This document shows, one piece after another, positions 18,695 to 27,155 of a DNA stretch of 64,000 nt. Origin of the DNA: Geomonas anaerohicana (lineage in GTDB: Bacteria > Desulfobacterota > Desulfuromonadia > Geobacterales > Geobacteraceae). Within the stretch, counting starts at the first letter, position 1, and every line of letters begins with the position of its first letter. The notes below the pieces were generated by a model. That model searched no databases and was not told where the DNA came from. It saw only the letters and a list, made by a program, of their open reading frames with translations. The stretch covers positions 62,001 to 126,000 of the forward strand of contig NZ_JAEMHL010000006.1 in the NCBI RefSeq assembly GCF_016458305.1. Reading direction: 5' to 3'. Both the position numbers and the translations under genes were made by a program.

Positions 18695-20035
18695 CTAGTC
18701 CTTCTGGATCTTGGCGGTCTTCTTCAGCTGCTCGACCAGACTGGTGACTTCCTGCTGTACTTTCTGACGCTTGAGGAAGTCGGCGATCTTGTCTTTCACG
18801 TTGTCGAACTTCTCGGCGCCGGCTTCCTGCTTGTCGGTGACCTTGATGATGTGATAACCGAACTCGGATTCGACGACTCCGCTCACTTCACCGGTCTTGA
18901 GGGCGAAAGCGGCTTTCTCGAAGGCGGGTACCATCTCGCCACGACCGAAGGCACCGAGGTCGCCTCCCTGGCTCGCGGAGGGGCAGGAGGACTCGGCCTT
19001 GGCGACGGCGGCGAAATCTTCACCGGCCTTGACGCGCTTGAGCAGCGCCTCGGCTTTCTCCTTGGCGCGCTTGCGCTCCTCCGGGGTCGCCTTCTCGTCG
19101 ACGCTCACCAGGATGTGGCTGGCACGAACCCCTTCGGGCTGCATGAAGTACTGGTTCTTGTTGTCTTCGTAGAACTTCTTGGCCTCGGCGTCGGTGGCGG
19201 CCGCCTTGGCGGTGAATTTCTGCTCGATGAAGTTGTTGATGACGATGTCCTTGCGGGTGAAGTCCTGCATGTCCTGCATGGTCATGTCGACGCTCTTCAA
19301 CGCATCGATGAACTCCTGGTCAGTCTTGAACTTGGCCCGGTTCTGGGCGACTTTGTCAGTGACCTGCTTGTCCAGGTCGGGTACTTCGAGCTTGACCGCC
19401 TCCTGGTACAGCAGTTCCACGGAGGTGAGCTGCTCCAGTACCGCGGCTTCAGCCTCTTTCTGGGCATCGGGCGCCAAGGGCTGCTTCACCTGGCTTTGCG
19501 CCAGCATAACCTTGAGGGCGCGATCCATATCGAGCTTGGTGATGACGGAGTTGTTGACGTGGAGTACCGCGATGTTGGCCGGGTGCTGCGACTGCTGGGA
19601 TTGCTCCCTCTGCTGCTGCTCCTTGGCAAGCTCGGTGGCTTCCTTGAGCGGGTCCTTGCCCTGGTCCTTGGCAGGCGCCTTGGTCGCTTCCTTGACCGGC
19701 TCTTTGGCCGCTTCCTGAGCCGGGGCCTTGGCCGCTTCCTTGACGGGCTCCTTGGCCGCCTCTTTGACGGGCTCCTGCGCGGCGGTCTTCGCTGCCGGTT
19801 TCGCGGCGGGTGCGGTCGCCTTGGCCGCTGTCTTGGCCTTGGCCTTGGCGGCGGGCTTGGCTCCTTTCTTTACGTGCTTCTTGTGCGCTTTCTTGGCAGG
19901 CTTCGGCGCCGTCTTGGCAGCCGGCTCCGCCGCGGCGCTACCGGCAGCTTCTTCGGCAAGCGCGGCTGCGGGAAGTGTCAAGGCCATCAGGAGGGCGGCA
20001 ACGGCAGGCACAGAGGATTTCTTGAAGGAAAACAT
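18695..20035 (-). CDS. Periplasmic peptidyl-prolyl isomerase, parvulin/SurA type, with Ala-Lys-rich linker
   Basis: A 446-residue exported chaperone/isomerase. The start at 20035 has AAGGAG six bases upstream. A signal peptide ends near ALAEEA. Residues about 30-140 are a low-complexity Ala/Lys/Pro tract (PKPAKKAHKKHVKKGAKPA, then repeated EPVKEAAK units) that resembles a histone H1 tail. Next comes a SurA_N-like helical region (VNNSVITKLDMDRALKVML...VELLYQEAV). A parvulin domain follows at about 300-400 (RASHILVSVDEKATPEERKRA, GGDLGAFGRGEMVPAFEKAAF, EFGYHIIKVTD). It should assist folding of envelope proteins. The long basic tract before the chaperone region is unusual. Confidence 0.9.
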   Translation of the reverse strand: MFSFKKSSVPAVAALLMALTLPAAALAEEAAGSAAAEPAAKTAPKPAKKAHKKHVKKGAKPAAKAKAKTAAKATAPAAKPAAKTAAQEPVKEAAKEPVKEAAKAPAQEAAKEPVKEATKAPAKDQGKDPLKEATELAKEQQQREQSQQSQHPANIAVLHVNNSVITKLDMDRALKVMLAQSQVKQPLAPDAQKEAEAAVLEQLTSVELLYQEAVKLEVPDLDKQVTDKVAQNRAKFKTDQEFIDALKSVDMTMQDMQDFTRKDIVINNFIEQKFTAKAAATDAEAKKFYEDNKNQYFMQPEGVRASHILVSVDEKATPEERKRAKEKAEALLKRVKAGEDFAAVAKAESSCPSASQGGDLGAFGRGEMVPAFEKAAFALKTGEVSGVVESEFGYHIIKVTDKQEAGAEKFDNVKDKIADFLKRQKVQQEVTSLVEQLKKTAKIQKD

Positions 20036-20227
20036 GCACATCTCCTTTGGGAATTTTTTATCAACGGATAGTAGCACCTAACGGTTGTCAATTCAAATCA
20101 GAAAACAGAATGGCAGGAAAAGCGTCATTATTTGCTGTTGGGGGTTTTAATGCGCCGCGGAATGTGATAAGAATGACTGCACATTTTTCTCCGGTTACAA
20201 CTTCCAGAACCAAAAGGAGCATACGAC

Positions 20228-20464
20228 ATGTCGAAGAAAAGCGAACAGGCCGCTCTGCTGGCCTTCCTGGCCGGAGCCGCGGTAGCTGCGGGTGCCGCTC
20301 TCCTCTTTACCCCGAAAACCGGTCGCGAGGTCCGCGAGAAGCTGGGCGAAGCGAAAGACGAGGCGCTGGACAAGCTGAAAGGGTGCGTGAAAAACGCGAA
20401 GATGCGTTCCAGGAAGAACGGCACCGATCAGATGAACTACGACGGCGGCGACTGCTGGATATAA
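20228..20464 (+). CDS. YtxH domain small membrane protein
   Basis: A 78-residue protein: one N-terminal hydrophobic helix (LLAFLAGAAVAAGAALLFTP) then KTGREVREKLGEAKDEALDKLK, the YtxH/gas-vesicle-like pattern. It ends MNYDGGDCWI. AAAGGAG lies upstream of the start. The function of this family is unclear; members are often stress-related. A second YtxH protein is at 40700-41056. Confidence 0.8.
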   Translation: MSKKSEQAALLAFLAGAAVAAGAALLFTPKTGREVREKLGEAKDEALDKLKGCVKNAKMRSRKNGTDQMNYDGGDCWI

Positions 20465-20470
20465 CGTAAC

Positions 20471-20507
20471 AAGGCCGGGTCCCTGATGGGCCCCGGCCTT
20501 TGTTTTT
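20471..20507 (+). terminator. Rho-independent terminator
   Basis: A stem GGCCGGGTCCC / GGGCCCCGGCC with loop TGAT followed by TTTGTTTTT, directly after the YtxH stop codon and touching the 3' end of convergent ptsP. Confidence 0.88.
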
Positions 20508-22848
20508 AAAGCCCCAGCTCCCGCTGGGCCGCTTCCAGGTATTCCCTTATCGACTGGGCGCTCTCCATGGCGAGCACCCGGTCGCCGATCTCCCGCGCCT
20601 TTTGCAGGCTGACGCGCCGCACCGCTTCCTTCACCTTGGGGATGTTGGGCGCCGACAGGCTGAAACAGCGCAGCCCAAGCCCCATGAGCAGCACCGCGTT
20701 GATAGGCTCTCCCGCCATCTCGCCGCACAAGGAGGCCGGTTTTCCCGCGCCCGCGGCGGCATCCGCCACCTTCTTTATCGAATGCAGCACCGCCGGATGG
20801 TACGGGTCGTACCACTTCCTCACCCTGGGGTTGTTCCTGTCGCAGGCAAGCGTGTATTGGATCAGGTCGTTGGTGCCGATGCTGACGTAGTCGACCTCCC
20901 TGACCAGCATGTCGATCACCAGGATCGCCGCCGGGAGTTCCACCATCACGCCGAAGCCTATCTCCGGGTCGAAGCTTCTTCCCTCACGGGTCAGTTCGTC
21001 TTTTACCTGTGACAGAATCGCCTTGATGCGGCGCACCTCGTCCACCCCGGAGATCATCGGGAACATGAGGTTGCATTTCCCGGACGCCGAGGCGATGAGG
21101 ATGGCGGCCAACTGCTCACGCAGGATGTCCTCCCGGTCCAGCGACAGGCGCATGGAGCGCCACCCCAGAAACGGGTTGTCCTCCTTGGGGTGGGGGAAGT
21201 AGGAGAGTCCCTTGTCGCCTCCGATGTCCAGGGTCCTGATGTGCACCGGCAGGTCCGGGAATCCTTCCAGCACCTTGCGGTAGACCGACGCCTGCACCTG
21301 GCGCGTGGGGAGCGAGGAGCGGGTCATGAAGGGGAACTCGGTGCGGTACAGGCCTACCCCCTCGGCACCGTGCAGGTGGGCCACCTTGAGGTCGCTCAAA
21401 AGACCGATGTTGGCCAGAAGGGAGACGGTGCAGCCGTCCGGGGTTTGGGCGGGGAGGTCGCGAATCTCCTCCAGGGCGCGCTGCTTCTGGTCGAACTCGC
21501 CCTGCAGCCGCACGTACTCCTGCTTGACGCTTTGGTCGGGGTTCACGTAGACGCAGCCCGAGTTGCCGTCCACCACCACCTCGCTGCGCACGCCGACCCG
21601 CTGCAGGAGGCCCTCCACGCCGAAGACCGCGGGGATGCCGAGGGCGCGTGCCATGATGGCGGAGTGGGCGTTCTGGTTCCCCTTCTCGGTGGCGATGCCG
21701 ATCACCTTGCCGTGGTCCATAATGGCCAGGTCGGAGGGGAGCAGTTCGCGCGCCACGATGATGCGCTCCTCGCGCAGCCGCTCGCGGTGCTTGCTGTGGC
21801 CGTTCAGGGCGTCGCAGATCCGGCGGCCGATGTCCTCCATGTCGGCGGAACGCTCGCGCAAATAGGGATCTTCCATGCGGGCGAAGGCGGAGACGTAGGC
21901 CTCGACCACCTGGTTCACCGCGCGGTGCGCGCCGAGCCCCTCTTCGATGAGGGCGGTGATCTTGGCGATGAAACCGCGGTCCTCGAGGATCATCAGGTGG
22001 CTGTGGAAGATGGCCGCGTCCGCCTCGGAGAGGATCTCGCCCATCCGCTTTTCCATGTAGATGGTGTGGATGCGCGCCTTTTCCAGGGCCTGCTGGAACA
22101 TGTTCAGTTCTTCGGCGCGCGGGCGGACCCGTTCCAGGACCGCTTCTTCGGTGGGTCCCCGGTGATGCAGGATGGAGACCTTGCCCAGGGCGAAGCCGGG
22201 GGAGATGCCGATCCCGGTCAGGGCGGCGGAAGAGGGGGACTTGCGTGCCGGCCGCCCCCCTTCCTTCAGGACGCCGCTCTTTTTGAGGCGGTCCACCTCG
22301 GCGGCGAAGAAGGCGCGTTCCTCCTCCTTCTTGCGTACCGAGTCGAGCAACTTGGCGTTGGAGACGATGCTGGATATCTGCCAGGCGATGGTGGAGACGG
22401 CGCTGATCTCCTGGGGGGTGAAGGTGCGCGCCTCGCGGTTCTGGATGACCAGGACCCCCATCGGGGTGTCGCGTTCGAAGAAGGGGACGCCGAGGAAGGA
22501 GAGTACCTTCTCCTCCTTGGTCTTTCTGAAGTACTTGTAGCGGGGGTGGCGGGGGGCGTTGTCGGTGGCGACCACGCCGCGCTGCTCCACGACCAGGCCG
22601 GTCAGGCCCTCGGAAATCTTCATGGTGATGCCGACCGAGAGCCTGGAAAGGCCGCGGGTGGCGTGCAGGCGCAGTGTCTCGCCGTCCTCCTCCAACAGGT
22701 AGATGGAGCAGACGTCGGAGGACATCCTCTTAGCGACCAGGTTAACGATGTTGTCCAGAGTCTCCTGCAGATCGTGGGACTGGAGAATCAGCGCGCTGAT
22801 ATCCTCCAGTGTCCTCAGTCCCAGTTGCTCACCAGCCTCCTCTGGCAT
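20506..22848 (-). CDS. ptsP: Phosphoenolpyruvate-protein phosphotransferase PtsP (GAF-Enzyme I)
   Basis: About 780 residues. An N-terminal GAF domain (LRTLEDISALILQSHDLQETLDNIV...LSVGITMKISEGLTGLV) precedes the PTS Enzyme I module with the swivelling phospho-His domain (NQNAHSAIMARALGIPAVFG). The TIM-barrel PEP-binding domain follows (GVGLYRTEFPFM, YVSIGTNDLIQYTLACDRN, SLCGEMAG). This is Enzyme I-Ntr, which passes phosphate from PEP to NPr in the nitrogen PTS. The start at 22848 (MPEEAGEQLG) has GGGGAAGG upstream; an open extension to 23034 crosses the divergent promoter region and is not protein-like. No npr or ptsN gene is adjacent. Confidence 0.93.
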   Translation of the reverse strand: MPEEAGEQLGLRTLEDISALILQSHDLQETLDNIVNLVAKRMSSDVCSIYLLEEDGETLRLHATRGLSRLSVGITMKISEGLTGLVVEQRGVVATDNAPRHPRYKYFRKTKEEKVLSFLGVPFFERDTPMGVLVIQNREARTFTPQEISAVSTIAWQISSIVSNAKLLDSVRKKEEERAFFAAEVDRLKKSGVLKEGGRPARKSPSSAALTGIGISPGFALGKVSILHHRGPTEEAVLERVRPRAEELNMFQQALEKARIHTIYMEKRMGEILSEADAAIFHSHLMILEDRGFIAKITALIEEGLGAHRAVNQVVEAYVSAFARMEDPYLRERSADMEDIGRRICDALNGHSKHRERLREERIIVARELLPSDLAIMDHGKVIGIATEKGNQNAHSAIMARALGIPAVFGVEGLLQRVGVRSEVVVDGNSGCVYVNPDQSVKQEYVRLQGEFDQKQRALEEIRDLPAQTPDGCTVSLLANIGLLSDLKVAHLHGAEGVGLYRTEFPFMTRSSLPTRQVQASVYRKVLEGFPDLPVHIRTLDIGGDKGLSYFPHPKEDNPFLGWRSMRLSLDREDILREQLAAILIASASGKCNLMFPMISGVDEVRRIKAILSQVKDELTREGRSFDPEIGFGVMVELPAAILVIDMLVREVDYVSIGTNDLIQYTLACDRNNPRVRKWYDPYHPAVLHSIKKVADAAAGAGKPASLCGEMAGEPINAVLLMGLGLRCFSLSAPNIPKVKEAVRRVSLQKAREIGDRVLAMESAQSIREYLEAAQRELGL

Positions 22849-23003
22849 TGCCTTCCCCTTTGCGTGTGATGGTCGCAGTATAGATGAGTAAAATGATATG
22901 TGAAAGCTTTTAATGCAATTTCGTCGCTCTTGAGTTGGCAAAGGGGGGGGATCTCTGTTATAGTGTGCGCCAATGAAATCCGATTGGAGTCGTGGAGGTG
23001 GCA

Positions 23004-23795
23004 ATGGCAACAACTTTTGAGGAAAAGCTGGCAAGCGGCATAGCGCAGATGGAGTCCGGCGATTACGCCCAGGCCATCGAGGCTTTCAAGGGTTGCATCG
23101 CGCTGGAGCCCCAGAACGCCGAAGGGTACTTCTACCTCGGCGAGGCACACTCCGAGGCCGGTCACGTCGATGACGCCATCGCGGCGCTGAAGAAGGGACT
23201 GGAGCTGGCCCCGCAGGACCTGGACGGCCTGACCGCGCTGGGCGACGTGTACTTCGAGTCGGGCAAGCACAAGGACGCGCTGGCCTGCTACCGCAAGGTG
23301 ACCGAGCTGCAGCCCAAGGATTGCGACGGCTACGTCAGCATGGGGCTGGTCTACAACGCCATGGAGCGCGCCGACGACGCGCTGAAGGCCTTCCAGAAGG
23401 CGCTCGAGCTCGATCCCTCCAACGTCTTCGCCCTGAACGCCATGGGGGACCTCTACTACGGCCTGGGCGACAACGAGAAGGCGATCGCCGCCTACCACCG
23501 CGGCATCGAGATCGACCCCACCGACGCCACCGCCCGCTTCAACCTGGGCGAGCTCTACTATGACATGGACGACCTGGAGGCGGCCGAGCGCGAGACGCTG
23601 GAGGCGATCCGCCTCGACCCGGACTTCACCATGAGCTACCTGACCCTGGGCAACATCTGCATCGACCAGGACCGCACCGCCGAGGCCATCAAGCACTTCG
23701 AGAACTACCTGAAGCGGGAGCACTCGCCGCAGGCCAGGGAGATGATCGCAGAGGTGAAGGCGGTGATCGAGGGGCTCAAGGAGGAAATGAAGTAA
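23004..23795 (+). CDS. Tetratricopeptide repeat protein
   Basis: A 263-residue protein made almost entirely of about seven TPR units of 34 residues (for example GDYAQAIEAFKGCIALEPQNAEGYFYLGEA, KHKDALACYRKVTELQPKD, GDNEKAIAAYHRGIEIDPTDATARFNLGELYYD). There is no signal peptide, so it is probably a cytoplasmic scaffold. GGAGGT lies just before the ATG at 23004; a GTG at 22992 is the alternative. It diverges from ptsP with about 155 bp between the starts. Partner unknown. Confidence 0.88.
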   Translation: MATTFEEKLASGIAQMESGDYAQAIEAFKGCIALEPQNAEGYFYLGEAHSEAGHVDDAIAALKKGLELAPQDLDGLTALGDVYFESGKHKDALACYRKVTELQPKDCDGYVSMGLVYNAMERADDALKAFQKALELDPSNVFALNAMGDLYYGLGDNEKAIAAYHRGIEIDPTDATARFNLGELYYDMDDLEAAERETLEAIRLDPDFTMSYLTLGNICIDQDRTAEAIKHFENYLKREHSPQAREMIAEVKAVIEGLKEEMK

Positions 23796-23855
23796 AAAAG
23801 GCGCCGCTTTTCCATGCGGGATGTGCCTTCAAAGGGGCTCCCGCAGAAAAATACT

Positions 23856-23888
23856 AACCCGTCGGTCCACGTGGCCGCCGGGTTTTTT
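23856..23888 (+). terminator. Rho-independent terminator
   Basis: A hairpin with outer stem AACCCG / CGGGTT and inner CGG / CCG and CCAC / GTGG pairing, followed by six T residues. It ends the TPR transcript about 60 bp after its stop. The following bases to about 24100 hold nothing recognised. Confidence 0.75.
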
Positions 23889-24108
23889 CGCGCGCTCAGC
23901 GCCATGGGAGGGCCCCCAGCGCCACGCCGTTTGCCCTCGGCATCATGCCGTAACCCCGCTGCAGGACTGTCCCGACGTCCCGTTCATCGCTCAGCCCGTA
24001 CACGATGTGGAACCTGAACTGCAACATATTGTTAATAAATAAATACTATAAGTAATTGCCGGTCGTTTTCCTGCCAAAGAAAGTTTCAACTTCTCTCTCC
24101 TGCGTTAA

Positions 24109-24144
24109 TTTACACATTTACACTCTCTTTACACGAAGTGTAAA
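24109..24144. promoter_or_regulatory. TTTACAC operator-like array
   Basis: TTTACAC occurs at 24109, 24117 and 24128 on the plus strand and as its complement GTGTAAA at 24138. The last two form a 17-bp dyad TTTACACGAAGTGTAAA. The sites sit just upstream of a TTGACA box. The same heptamer recurs upstream of 27156, which suggests one shared regulator, perhaps the activator encoded at 25387. Confidence 0.6.
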
Positions 24145-24170
24145 GTTTGAATTTTGTGTATAAAGGAGCC

Positions 24171-24200
24171 TTGACATGTAAAAAATTAATGGAAATATAT
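24171..24200 (+). promoter_or_regulatory. Possible sigma-70 type promoter
   Basis: A perfect TTGACA at 24171-24176 is followed 18 bases later by ATATAT (24195-24200), a weak -10 match, 37 bases before the start at 24238. No correctly spaced -24/-12 element was found in this stretch. Confidence 0.45.
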
Positions 24201-24237
24201 CTCGCAGACGGTCACTTGTGCAGAGGAAAGGAATGCT

Positions 24238-25299
24238 ATGAGTCGACTAGTGAGATCTCTGTCATTACTGATTGCTTTCGCAGTGCTGCTTGCAACCTCT
24301 ACCGAGGCTATGAGTGAGGAACAGCGCGCCGTGACTGACGTGAAAGGCGCCGGCAGCCAACTTCCGGCGCAACCTGTCGGGGTCAAGCCCAAGGACGAGA
24401 AGCCGGCCGTGGACGGCGCCGCGCTCTTTGAGCAGGGGGGGGCTCTCACTCCTCGCGGCCAGCTCGTCTTCGAACCTTCCTTCCAGTACTCCCACTCTTC
24501 GACCAACCTCGTCTCCGTGGTCGGCTATACCATTATCCCTTCCATCACGGTCGGCCTCATCAACATAAAGAACGTCGAGAGTAACACCCTCGTCGGCGCG
24601 CTGGGGCTGCGCTACGGGCTGATGAGCAGGCTGGAGGCGGAGGTCAAGGTTCCCTACGTCTACCGGTCCGAGTCCACCTCGACCGACTCGGCCGGCACCG
24701 GTGGGCAAAACGTCACCAGCGTATTCACGGCCGACGGCAACGATCTCGGTGACATAGAATTCGGGCTGCGCTACCAGTTGAACCGCACCGGACCGTCTTA
24801 CTGGCTGCTCGGTTTGCGGGTCAAGTCCAACACGGGGAAAGACCCCTTCGAAATGCCGGTAGACCAGGCTACCGGGTTTTACACCAAACTCCCCACCGGC
24901 TCCGGTTTCTGGGGCATACAGCCCGGACTTACCCTCATCGTCCCCTCCGATCCTGCGGTTTTCTTCGGCAGTGTGAGCTACATGGTCAACGTACCGCGCA
25001 GCATATCCGGCGTCGGCGACGTCGATCCCGGTGACATCGTGGACGCCAATTTCGGCCTGGGGTTCGCCCTCAACGACAAGACTTCGATCAGCCTTGGCTA
25101 CGACCACAGCATTGTCGGCCGCGTCAAGCGCAACGAGAGCTACCTTCCGGGGACCATGGTGACCCAGTTGGGCACCCTTCTCATCGGCTTTTCCTTCCGC
25201 GCAAGCGACAGGATGAGCTACATTTTCTCCCTGGGCGCGGGCCTCACCCAGGCAGCGCCCGACGTGCAACTGACCATAAAGGTTCCCTTCAACCTCTGA
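24238..25299 (+). CDS. Outer-membrane beta-barrel transporter, FapF-like
   Basis: A 353-residue exported protein with a signal peptide ending near TSTEA (about residue 24). The mature N-terminus is a short polar region leading to GGALTPRGQLVFEPSFQYSHSSTN, then GLRYGLMSRLEAEVKVPYVYRSES. From there it has alternating amphipathic strands to the C-terminal VQLTIKVPFNL with terminal hydrophobic residues typical of outer-membrane barrels. The TPRG-LxxEPSxxYxHSS and RYGLxxRLExExxVPYVYR blocks are, from my knowledge of the family, characteristic of the FapF amyloid secretion pore. It heads the locus and is followed 87 bp later by the activator gene. A generic barrel of another family is the alternative. 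Confidence 0.68.
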   Translation: MSRLVRSLSLLIAFAVLLATSTEAMSEEQRAVTDVKGAGSQLPAQPVGVKPKDEKPAVDGAALFEQGGALTPRGQLVFEPSFQYSHSSTNLVSVVGYTIIPSITVGLINIKNVESNTLVGALGLRYGLMSRLEAEVKVPYVYRSESTSTDSAGTGGQNVTSVFTADGNDLGDIEFGLRYQLNRTGPSYWLLGLRVKSNTGKDPFEMPVDQATGFYTKLPTGSGFWGIQPGLTLIVPSDPAVFFGSVSYMVNVPRSISGVGDVDPGDIVDANFGLGFALNDKTSISLGYDHSIVGRVKRNESYLPGTMVTQLGTLLIGFSFRASDRMSYIFSLGAGLTQAAPDVQLTIKVPFNL

Positions 25300-25386
25300 C
25301 CGCGCGACTGCGCGGGGGCGAGCGCGCTGTAGCGCCAATTCGGCCGGAGGTGGCGAGGGCACCGTCGGGAAACAGGAGAAACCGTA

Positions 25387-26904
25387 ATGCCGCGCATGGA
25401 TATACGCGTCAAGACCCGTTTGAGCGGTCGTGCCGTTCATTTTTCAGGCAAACGCCGCGTGGAAGAGGCGGTTGTGGTGAACGAGCTGAGCCTGAGCAGC
25501 GCCATGGTGAGCGGCATGGGCCCCATCTCCGACGAGACCTGTACCCTCAACATCAGCCTCTCGCCCCGCACCAGGGTGGAGCTTCCCGCACAACCGCTGC
25601 GCAGTTCCCTCAAGAGCACCGTGTTCAGACTCTATTTCCCGGAAAGGCAGGCATATGATGCGGTCTGGTCCTTTCTGCGGCAGCAGGCCCCGGTAAACGG
25701 CAGATGCCCGTACTGCGGCGGGGAATTGCAGGCCGATTGCACGCTGTGCGGCTCCTGCCGCGGACCTGTGGACGTTTTGGATAGCGGCTACCTGGAGCGC
25801 CACCTTCATGCCACCTTGCTGGCCCGCCTGGAGACCAGACTTTCCCGCTGCGACGCGGGACTCGTGCTGCGGCTGCTCACCACCGTCGACCAGAGCATCG
25901 TCGGGATGCCACCTGGTTGCGGCGACGACGAATTCGTCGGGACCGCCCCGGCCCTTCGGGAAGTCTTTGCCACCATACGCAAAGCGGCCTGCACCGACAT
26001 GAACATCCTGATCCTCGGCGAAAGCGGTACCGGCAAGGAGTTGACCGCCCAGGCCATTCACGAGAGGAGTCCGCGCCGGGACCAGCCGATGGTGGTGGTG
26101 AATTGTGCCGCCATCCCCGAGCAGTTGCTGGAGAGCGAACTGTTCGGCTACGAGAAGGGAGCCTTCACCGGCGCCTATGCGAGAAAGGCGGGGCGCTTCG
26201 AACTTGCCGACCGCGGCACCATTTTCCTGGACGAGATCGGCGAGCTCCCCACGCCGCTCCAGGCGAAGCTTTTGCGCTTTCTCGAGGACCACACCGTGGA
26301 GCGTGTCGGGGGCAAGCGCGGCACCCTCGTTGACGTCCGCATCATCGCCGCGACCAACTGCAACCTGGCCGCGATGGTTGACCAGGGTACTTTCCGCCGC
26401 GACCTCTATTACCGTCTGAACACGATCAGCATCACGCTTCCCCCGCTGCGCGAGCGCGGAGACGACGTTGTCGTGCTTGCCAAGTACTTCTTCCAGCGCT
26501 TCGGCGCCGTGGAACAAAACGAGCTGCAGGGATTCTCGCCCGCGGCGCTGGCGGCCATCAGCGCCTACCATTGGCCCGGCAACGTCCGGGAGCTCATCAA
26601 CAAGGTGCGCCGCGCCCTGGTGATGGCCAGCGGCAAGGCCATCGAGCCCGAAGACCTGGAGTTGCCAAGGGTGGTCCCGTTCACGCGGCAAAAGCAATCC
26701 TGCGCCCTGGCAAGCAGCCGCGAACAGATCATCGACGTCCTTGAGCAGACCGGGTACTGCGTCACCCGTGCCGCACGCGTGCTCGGAGTAAGCAGGCCAA
26801 CCCTCTACGCGTCCATGCGCCGCCACGGCATCGACCCCAGCGGCCCCCACACCGGCCCCGGCGCTTCCCTCGCCTCGACACCCATCCCGCTGACCATTTC
26901 CTGA
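25387..26904 (+). CDS. Sigma-54 activator with PilZ-like and zinc-ribbon N-terminus
   Basis: A 505-residue bacterial enhancer-binding protein. There is no receiver domain. Residues 1-100 contain RVKTR (7-11) and VVNELSLSSAMVSG (about 30-43), which resemble the RxxxR and N/D-x-S-x-x-G motifs of c-di-GMP-binding PilZ domains, with the Gly replaced by Ser. Residues 107-124 are a zinc-ribbon-like CPYC...CTLCGSC. The AAA+ domain follows, with Walker A GESGTGKE (about 211-218), an intact GAFTGA (258-263) and [11 protein letters not shown]. The C-terminal Fis-type HTH is TGYCVTRAARVLGVSRPTLYASMRRHGI. AGGAG precedes the start. Its position between the barrel gene and a -24/-12 promoter suggests it controls the amyloid-type operon. 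Confidence 0.85.
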   Translation: MPRMDIRVKTRLSGRAVHFSGKRRVEEAVVVNELSLSSAMVSGMGPISDETCTLNISLSPRTRVELPAQPLRSSLKSTVFRLYFPERQAYDAVWSFLRQQAPVNGRCPYCGGELQADCTLCGSCRGPVDVLDSGYLERHLHATLLARLETRLSRCDAGLVLRLLTTVDQSIVGMPPGCGDDEFVGTAPALREVFATIRKAACTDMNILILGESGTGKELTAQAIHERSPRRDQPMVVVNCAAIPEQLLESELFGYEKGAFTGAYARKAGRFELADRGTIFLDEIGELPTPLQAKLLRFLEDHTVERVGGKRGTLVDVRIIAATNCNLAAMVDQGTFRRDLYYRLNTISITLPPLRERGDDVVVLAKYFFQRFGAVEQNELQGFSPAALAAISAYHWPGNVRELINKVRRALVMASGKAIEPEDLELPRVVPFTRQKQSCALASSREQIIDVLEQTGYCVTRAARVLGVSRPTLYASMRRHGIDPSGPHTGPGASLASTPIPLTIS

Positions 26905-26964
26905 CCCTATTTGCGCTGATCTTCCGCCGCCTTCCTCCCCATGCCGGGGAGGGAAGCGGGACCG

Positions 26965-27043
26965 CTTACACCCTTTACACTCAAGTGGCCGAAATCACGA
27001 ATAATCGACGAACAGTGTAAAAAGAGTGTTCCGCTCCTTTTTA
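26965..27043. promoter_or_regulatory. TTTACAC-type upstream activating sites
   Basis: CTTACAC at 26965, TTTACAC at 26974, the complement GTGTAAA at 27015 and a partial TTTACA at 27038. They lie about 55-130 bp upstream of the -24 element at 27098, the usual distance for enhancer sites of sigma-54 activators. They match the array at 24109-24144. Confidence 0.55.
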
Positions 27044-27097
27044 CAAAGCCGTGCCGGGGGCGGGCTGTAACTAGACGTAATCACTAACTTAAAAAAC

Positions 27098-27113
27098 TGG
27101 CACGGTGCGTGCT
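27098..27113 (+). promoter_or_regulatory. Sigma-54 (-24/-12) promoter
   Basis: TGGCACGGTGCGTGCT matches the RpoN consensus TGGCACG-N4-TTGCW with the invariant GG and GC at the required spacing and one mismatch in the -12 box. It lies 43 bp upstream of the gene at 27156. Confidence 0.8.
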
Positions 27114-27155
27114 AGGTATGAGGCTGTATTCACGTGACACGTAGCGGAGGTGGTC

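Noticed and set aside
18452-20071. Long plus-strand frame opposite the parvulin gene
   Set aside because: It is Leu/Gly-rich antisense of the Ala/Lys tract and crosses the repeat element and terminator.
24171-24237. Sigma-54 promoter for the barrel gene
   Set aside because: No GG-N10-GC element with correct spacing was found; the nearest candidate (24190-24205) is off by one base.
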